Shown here one piece after another: positions 7,614-10,576 of a DNA stretch of 10,576 nucleotides (position 1 is its first letter; the number at the start of each line of letters is the position of its first letter). Source of the stretch: Archaeoglobus sp. JdFR-24 (GTDB taxonomy: Archaea > Halobacteriota > Archaeoglobi > Archaeoglobales > Archaeoglobaceae). Position numbers and translations under genes: made by a program. The notes under the pieces are model-generated. The model was not told the origin of the DNA. It did not search any database and saw only the letters and a list, made by a program, of their open reading frames with translations. Where the stretch lies: positions 1 to 10,576 of the forward strand of contig MTML01000124.1 of the NCBI GenBank assembly GCA_002011215.1, given 5' to 3'.

Positions 7614-7622
7614 TATATATAT
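7614..7622. promoter_or_regulatory. shared TATA box of the divergent galU and ugd genes
   Basis: TATATATAT occupies the exact middle (base 7618) of the 55-bp gap 7591-7645, 28 bp from the A of each start codon. Toward ugd it is preceded by GAAAAATG, a good A-rich BRE-like element; toward galU by CCCAAACG. Neither gene has a ribosome binding site, so transcription is expected to begin at or just before each ATG. Archaeal TATA boxes lie roughly 25-30 bp before the transcription start, which fits both sides. Binding of one TBP in either orientation, with TFB direction set by the flanks, is inferred. Confidence 0.75.
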
Positions 7623-7645
7623 CATTTTTCTCATCGTCCTCATCA

Positions 7646-8467
7646 ATGAAGGCGGTTATTCCGGCAGCGGGGCTAGGGACACGAATGCTACCAGTAACAA
7701 AATCACAGCCCAAAGAAATGCTCCCCATCCTCAATAAACCTGCGATACATTATGTTGTGGAGGAGGCTGTGAAGTCGGGATGTGATAGTATACTGATAAT
7801 AACCGGAAGGGGCAAAAGAGCGCTTGAGGATTATTTTGACAGAAATTTTGAGCTGGAGGAGTTTCTCAAAAAGCGTGGTAAAGTGGATGAACTGAATATG
7901 ATCAGGGAGATATCTGAAATGGCGGATATAATGTATGTTCGTCAGAAAGAGCCGCTGGGTCTGGGACATGCGGTTCTGATGGCCGAAAAGTACGTGGGCG
8001 ATGAACCTTTTGTTGTTCTTCTCGGAGATGATATAATAGTTAATGATAGGCCGGCTACAAAAAAACTCATCGATATATATGAGGAACATGGGGATCCTGT
8101 TATAGCTGTGACGGAGATACGTCCTAATGACTCAAAAAAATACGGTGTGATTAAACCCTCTCCTCTTAGCGTTCCACCCCTTTATGTTATAGATGACCTT
8201 GTGGAAAAGCCAGAACCCTCCGAAGCACCTTCAAATCTCGCGATTGTGGGTCGCTATCTTTTGACACCCGAGATATTTTCATATCTCAAGGAGGTTAAAC
8301 CCGGTAAAAACGGGGAATACCAGCTTACGGATGCACTCCGTCTTTATATTTTCACAAAAAGAATGCTGGGGTATAAAATAGAAGGAGTGCGTCTTGATAT
8401 TGGGTCGCTTGAATCATGGCTTGAGGCGAATATTTTTATGGGGCGCAGGGCTGGAATCATAAAGTGA
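7646..8467 (+). CDS. galU: UTP-glucose-1-phosphate uridylyltransferase, GalU type
   Basis: A 273-residue nucleotidyltransferase, expected to make UDP-glucose from UTP and glucose 1-phosphate in the cytoplasm. Visible motifs are AAGLGTRMLPVTK (7-19), QPKEMLPI (21-28), PLGLGHAVL (103-111), LGDD (126-129, metal-binding Asp), KKYGVI (164-169), VEKPEPSEAPSN (186-197) and GKNGEYQLTDAL (220-231). The EAPSN and GEYQLTDA forms are characteristic of GalU rather than RmlA. Near the C-terminus, LDIGSLESW (250-258) has Leu where many GalU proteins have Lys (D-x-G-x-K). The ATG at 7646 gives the family N-terminus MKAVIPAAG, lacks a ribosome binding site and has a TATA box 28 bp upstream: a leaderless gene. 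It is the only plus-strand gene, divergent from ugd and overlapping the 3' end of the converging oxidoreductase by 11 bp. Other nucleotides (dTTP) or sugars are possible. Confidence 0.9.
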   Translation: MKAVIPAAGLGTRMLPVTKSQPKEMLPILNKPAIHYVVEEAVKSGCDSILIITGRGKRALEDYFDRNFELEEFLKKRGKVDELNMIREISEMADIMYVRQKEPLGLGHAVLMAEKYVGDEPFVVLLGDDIIVNDRPATKKLIDIYEEHGDPVIAVTEIRPNDSKKYGVIKPSPLSVPPLYVIDDLVEKPEPSEAPSNLAIVGRYLLTPEIFSYLKEVKPGKNGEYQLTDALRLYIFTKRMLGYKIEGVRLDIGSLESWLEANIFMGRRAGIIK

Positions 8468-9431
8468 TGACCTTTTTCTCTTTCGCGGATTCCATTATTT
8501 TTTCAATAATTTCCACAGATTTTTTTCCAACATACATATTTGCCTTTGGCAAACGCTCTTCTTTTATTGACATTACAAAGTCCAAGAGCTCCTCCTTCAG
8601 GGGTTCCGTGTAAGTAATTCTTTCGATCCGCTTCCCCTCGTTCTTAACGACATCCCCATCTATACAGGCTTCATACACTTCCAGTTCGTCGGGTTTGAGA
8701 TAGTCTATTCTTACTGCTGCATCTTCTCCTATCACCACTAGTTCCCTGAGTTTGCCATTTATCGGGTAGTTCCAGCTCTCAAAAATGTATCCCTTTGAGT
8801 GCGAGAATCCCATAACTATGAAAGCTTCCTCCTCTATTCCTTCAACGAAGCTGGATTTTAGAGTTCCAAACACTTCACGGGGCTCCTCCTCGAGCAGATA
8901 GGTATATATGTCCACATCATGGATTGCAAGTGCTAGGAGAACCCCCATATCTTTCCTGGGAACACGCAGAGAGGTCCTCCTGGTGTGAAGGGAAATTATT
9001 TTGCCTAGGTCTCCACGTGCAATTTTCTTCTTCAAATCCAGCAAGGCAGGGTGGTACCTGAAAATATGTCCCACCATCAAAATTCTGTTTTTCTCCTGAG
9101 CGATTCTTATCATTTCTTCACATTCTCTGGAGTTCTCGGCCATTGGTTTCTCAACCAAGACATGCTTATCGTTTAGCATGGCGTTCTTTGCGAGCGGGTA
9201 ATGGGTGGGTGTGGACGAGGATATATCAACGGCATCAATGCTCTTGTCCATTATAAGTTTCATGGGGTTTGTTATGTATGGCAGTGAAAAATCTTTGGCT
9301 ATTGGTTTAACGGCCTCTTCCCGGATATCGCACAGGATGACATCATCTATGATTCCCTCATCCTTCAGCGCTCTCCAGACTTTTGCGTGGTTTCTTCCCC
9401 AGTATCCGGTTCCTATAAGACCAATCTTCAT
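8457..9431 (-). CDS. Gfo/Idh/MocA-family oxidoreductase, WlbA/WbpB-like
   Basis: A 324-residue NAD(P)-dependent dehydrogenase. It has a Rossmann motif G7-TG9-YWG12, SSSTPTHYPLAKNAM (71-85), VEKP (93-96; catalytic-type Lys95) and AIHDVD (169-174; His171). Between an aminotransferase and Ugd/GalU, the best match in kind is WlbA/WbpB, which oxidises C3 of UDP-GlcNAcA so that a partner can aminate it. The Asp found four residues before the active-site His in most relatives (DxxxH) is Ala167 here. I start at ATG-9431, where AGGTGA (9442-9437) lies 5 nt upstream and the protein begins MKIGLIGTGYWG. A GTG at 9440, overlapping the upstream TGA, would add three residues and sit inside that ribosome binding site. 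Probably co-transcribed with the aminotransferase. Substrate is inferred from context only; inositol- or glucose-fructose-type activities are alternatives. Confidence 0.85.
   Translation of the reverse strand: MKIGLIGTGYWGRNHAKVWRALKDEGIIDDVILCDIREEAVKPIAKDFSLPYITNPMKLIMDKSIDAVDISSSTPTHYPLAKNAMLNDKHVLVEKPMAENSRECEEMIRIAQEKNRILMVGHIFRYHPALLDLKKKIARGDLGKIISLHTRRTSLRVPRKDMGVLLALAIHDVDIYTYLLEEEPREVFGTLKSSFVEGIEEEAFIVMGFSHSKGYIFESWNYPINGKLRELVVIGEDAAVRIDYLKPDELEVYEACIDGDVVKNEGKRIERITYTEPLKEELLDFVMSIKEERLPKANMYVGKKSVEIIEKIMESAKEKKVITL
8473..8526 (+). terminator. T-rich region that may end the galU transcript
   Basis: Just past the galU stop the plus strand has T-runs of 5 (8473-8477), 6 (8498-8503) and 7 (8520-8526). 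Archaeal RNA polymerase commonly stops at such U-tracts without a hairpin. The same bases encode a Lys-rich C-terminus of the oxidoreductase on the other strand, so the T-runs may owe their presence to that alone. Confidence 0.4.
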
Positions 9432-9436
9432 ATCGG

Positions 9437-9442
9437 TCACCT
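9437..9442 (-). promoter_or_regulatory. Shine-Dalgarno deciding the oxidoreductase start
   Basis: AGGTGA on the minus strand lies 5 nt before ATG-9431. Its last three bases are the TGA stop of the upstream aminotransferase, so termination and re-initiation are probably coupled. Confidence 0.75.
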
Positions 9443-10516
9443 GAAAAAGTTCACGACTTTCTTTCCTATTTCATATACATCTTCATCCTTCAATAGGGGA
9501 TGCATTGGAAGAGAAATTATTTCTCTGACCACCTTTTCGGTGATAGGTAGATGCTCTGAAGGTGCTATGGTTTTTATTGCGGGTTGCATATGGACAGGGA
9601 TCGGATAGTAGAGCCCGGTGGCAACACCCTCCCCTTTAAGGTACTCCCTAAGGGCATCTCTTTTTTCAGTCCTTATGGTATAAACATACCACGAATGCCT
9701 AGCCCAAGGTTTTACCTGGGGCACCCTAACAACGCCGTCCAAGATATCATTATAAATCCTTGCAATTTCGTTTCGTCTTGTAATCCATTCTTCAAGATGC
9801 TTTAGCTGTATTCTCCCAATAGCTGCATGGAGCTCACTCATTCTGAAGTTATATCCCAGCAACAGGTGTTCATATTTGTCTTTCCTGCCCTGATCACGTA
9901 GCATCCTTATTTTTTCCGCAACCTCATCGTTATTTGTTACCGCCATTCCGCCGTCTCCAGCCACACACATAACCTTGGAAGGGAAAAAGCTGAACGCGGC
10001 GGCATCGCCGAAAGTCCCCACTTTCTGGTTGTGGTAAAGCGCCCCATGAGCCTGCGCACAGTCCTCAATCAGGTAAATATCATGCTCCTCTGCGATCTCT
10101 TTCAGGGGCTTTATATCTGCGGGGTGGCCGTAGAGATGAACAACCACTATAGCCTTTGTTCTTTTAGTTATTTTCCTACACACGTCCTCCGGGTCCAGAG
10201 TATATGTTTCTTCATCAATATCTGCAAAAATTGGCCTGGCGCCCAAGTGCATGGCAGGGGTGACAGTGGCGATGAACGTATGGGATGGCGCAATTATTTC
10301 ATCCCCTTTTCCAATCCCCAGAGCATCATATATCAGCCATAGGGCAGTAGTTCCTGAACTTGTCGTAATCGCATGTTTTATGCCGAGATACTTCGCAAAT
10401 TCCTCCTCAAATACTTTGTTTTCCGGTCCTTTGATATACTTCTTCGAATTAAGAACTTCCACAGCCTTTGTGCGCATTTCATCATCAACATACATTTCCA
10501 CGAGATTGTACTTCAT
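9437..10516 (-). CDS. DegT/DnrJ/EryC1 PLP-dependent sugar aminotransferase, WbpE/WlbC-like
   Basis: A 359-residue fold-type I aminotransferase that would add an amino group to a keto nucleotide sugar, normally using glutamate. The sequence shows TTSSGTTALW (51-60; phosphate-binding), HTFIATVTPAMHLGARPIF (79-97), IEDCAQAHGA (150-159; Asp152 contacts the PLP ring), FSFFPSK (175-181) with the Schiff-base Lys181, GDGGM (187-191), and GYNFRMSELHAAIGRIQL (221-238). All key residues appear intact. The start is ATG-10516, with AGGTGA (10527-10522) 5 nt upstream. An alternative TTG at 10537 overlaps the upstream TGA but lacks this spacing and adds only MKRKVRK. It lies between a probable acetyltransferase and a WlbA-like oxidoreductase, the order expected for a 3-amino-sugar pathway. 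Its 3' end is also part of the next gene's ribosome binding site. The exact sugar (C3 or C4 amination) is inferred from neighbours. Confidence 0.93.
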   Translation of the reverse strand: MKYNLVEMYVDDEMRTKAVEVLNSKKYIKGPENKVFEEEFAKYLGIKHAITTSSGTTALWLIYDALGIGKGDEIIAPSHTFIATVTPAMHLGARPIFADIDEETYTLDPEDVCRKITKRTKAIVVVHLYGHPADIKPLKEIAEEHDIYLIEDCAQAHGALYHNQKVGTFGDAAAFSFFPSKVMCVAGDGGMAVTNNDEVAEKIRMLRDQGRKDKYEHLLLGYNFRMSELHAAIGRIQLKHLEEWITRRNEIARIYNDILDGVVRVPQVKPWARHSWYVYTIRTEKRDALREYLKGEGVATGLYYPIPVHMQPAIKTIAPSEHLPITEKVVREIISLPMHPLLKDEDVYEIGKKVVNFFR

Positions 10517-10521
10517 TTTTC

Positions 10522-10527
10522 TCACCT
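10522..10527 (-). promoter_or_regulatory. Shine-Dalgarno deciding the aminotransferase start
   Basis: AGGTGA, 5 nt before ATG-10516, within the purine-rich GAGGAAGGTGAG stretch. The same motif and spacing recur at 6278 and 9431, which supports this start over the upstream TTG. Confidence 0.75.
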
Positions 10528-10533
10528 TCCTCT

Positions 10534-10576
10534 TCAATAGGATATCTCGTCAGCATATTTTAGGAATTTTGCTGGA
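10534..10576 (-). CDS. C-terminal end of a probable hexapeptide-repeat acetyltransferase (partial)
   Basis: On the minus strand only one frame is open from the window edge; it reads PAKFLKYADEISY and stops at TGA (10536-10534), 17 bp before the aminotransferase ATG. PAK followed by a hydrophobic residue and Lys is how left-handed beta-helix acyltransferases end (G-x-PAKxI/L-K). A WbpD/WlbB-like N-acetyltransferase is the member missing from the cassette that follows, so context and sequence agree. Thirteen residues are too few to be certain; many sugar O- and N-acetyltransferases share this ending. Confidence 0.5.
   Translation of the reverse strand, partial: PAKFLKYADEISY

Noticed and set aside
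7591..7734. Longer ugd frame with 48 extra N-terminal residues starting at 7734
   Set aside because: It would cover the galU start and the promoter region, the added residues resemble no Rossmann N-terminus, and MKIAVVGTGYVG at 7590 is the family start.
7703..8089. Minus-strand open frame of 128 codons inside galU
   Set aside because: Antisense to clear GalU motifs and without any domain-like sequence.
9438..9440. GTG start for the oxidoreductase overlapping the aminotransferase stop
   Set aside because: It lies within the AGGTGA ribosome binding site that is ideally spaced for ATG-9431, and it adds only three residues before the conserved MKIGLIG start.

Overview
The window is a surface-polysaccharide or protein-glycosylation locus from what looks like an archaeon, probably euryarchaeal. 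The main clue is the promoter architecture. The two genes that begin transcription units inside the window (the GalU-like and Ugd-like genes) have no Shine-Dalgarno sequence but a TATA box about 28 bp before the start codon, as in archaeal leaderless transcripts. Genes inside the operons instead carry GGTGA- or GGAGG-type ribosome binding sites 4-6 nt before the ATG. Heavy use of ATA and AGA/AGG codons fits. I cannot name the genus; a Thermoplasmata-like or Aciduliprofundum-like euryarchaeon is only a guess.

Layout, right to left on the minus strand. First comes the last 13 codons of a clipped gene whose end reads PAKFLKYADEISY, as in hexapeptide-repeat acetyltransferases (10534-10576). It is followed by a DegT/DnrJ/EryC1 aminotransferase (9437-10516) and a Gfo/Idh/MocA oxidoreductase (8457-9431). 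These three match in kind the WbpD/WbpE/WbpB (WlbB/WlbC/WlbA) enzymes that build 2,3-diamino-uronic acids. On the plus strand, a GalU-type nucleotidyltransferase (7646-8467) runs head-on into the oxidoreductase with an 11-bp overlap. Divergent from it, across a 55-bp promoter region, a second minus-strand operon of six tightly packed genes begins: UDP-glucose/GDP-mannose-type 6-dehydrogenase (6313-7590), two extended SDR sugar epimerase/dehydratases (5313-6278 and 4363-5307), a GT4-type glycosyltransferase (3198-4394), a large GT-C-like membrane protein (1387-3201) and a Wzx-like flippase (82-1377).

How the genes work together (inference): GalU makes UDP-glucose, the dehydrogenase oxidises it to UDP-glucuronate, and the SDR enzymes convert this or another nucleotide sugar. 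The right-hand cassette makes a 3-amino or 3-acetamido sugar. GT4 assembles sugars on a lipid carrier at the cytoplasmic face, the flippase moves the product across the membrane, and the GT-C-like protein adds, polymerises or transfers sugars outside. The end product could be an S-layer or archaellin N-glycan or a capsule-like polymer.

Base composition falls sharply from right to left: two hand-counted lines give 34/60 G+C at 9601-9660 and 5/60 at 121-180. Low G+C in flippase, membrane-GT and glycosyltransferase genes is typical of exchangeable surface-glycan loci.

I found no CRISPR array, insertion sequence, tRNA or rRNA, and no stretch over 300 bp without a gene. The known-pathway content is fairly standard. 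The most distinctive features are the TATA element placed exactly midway between galU and ugd, and three active-site substitutions in otherwise ordinary enzymes.
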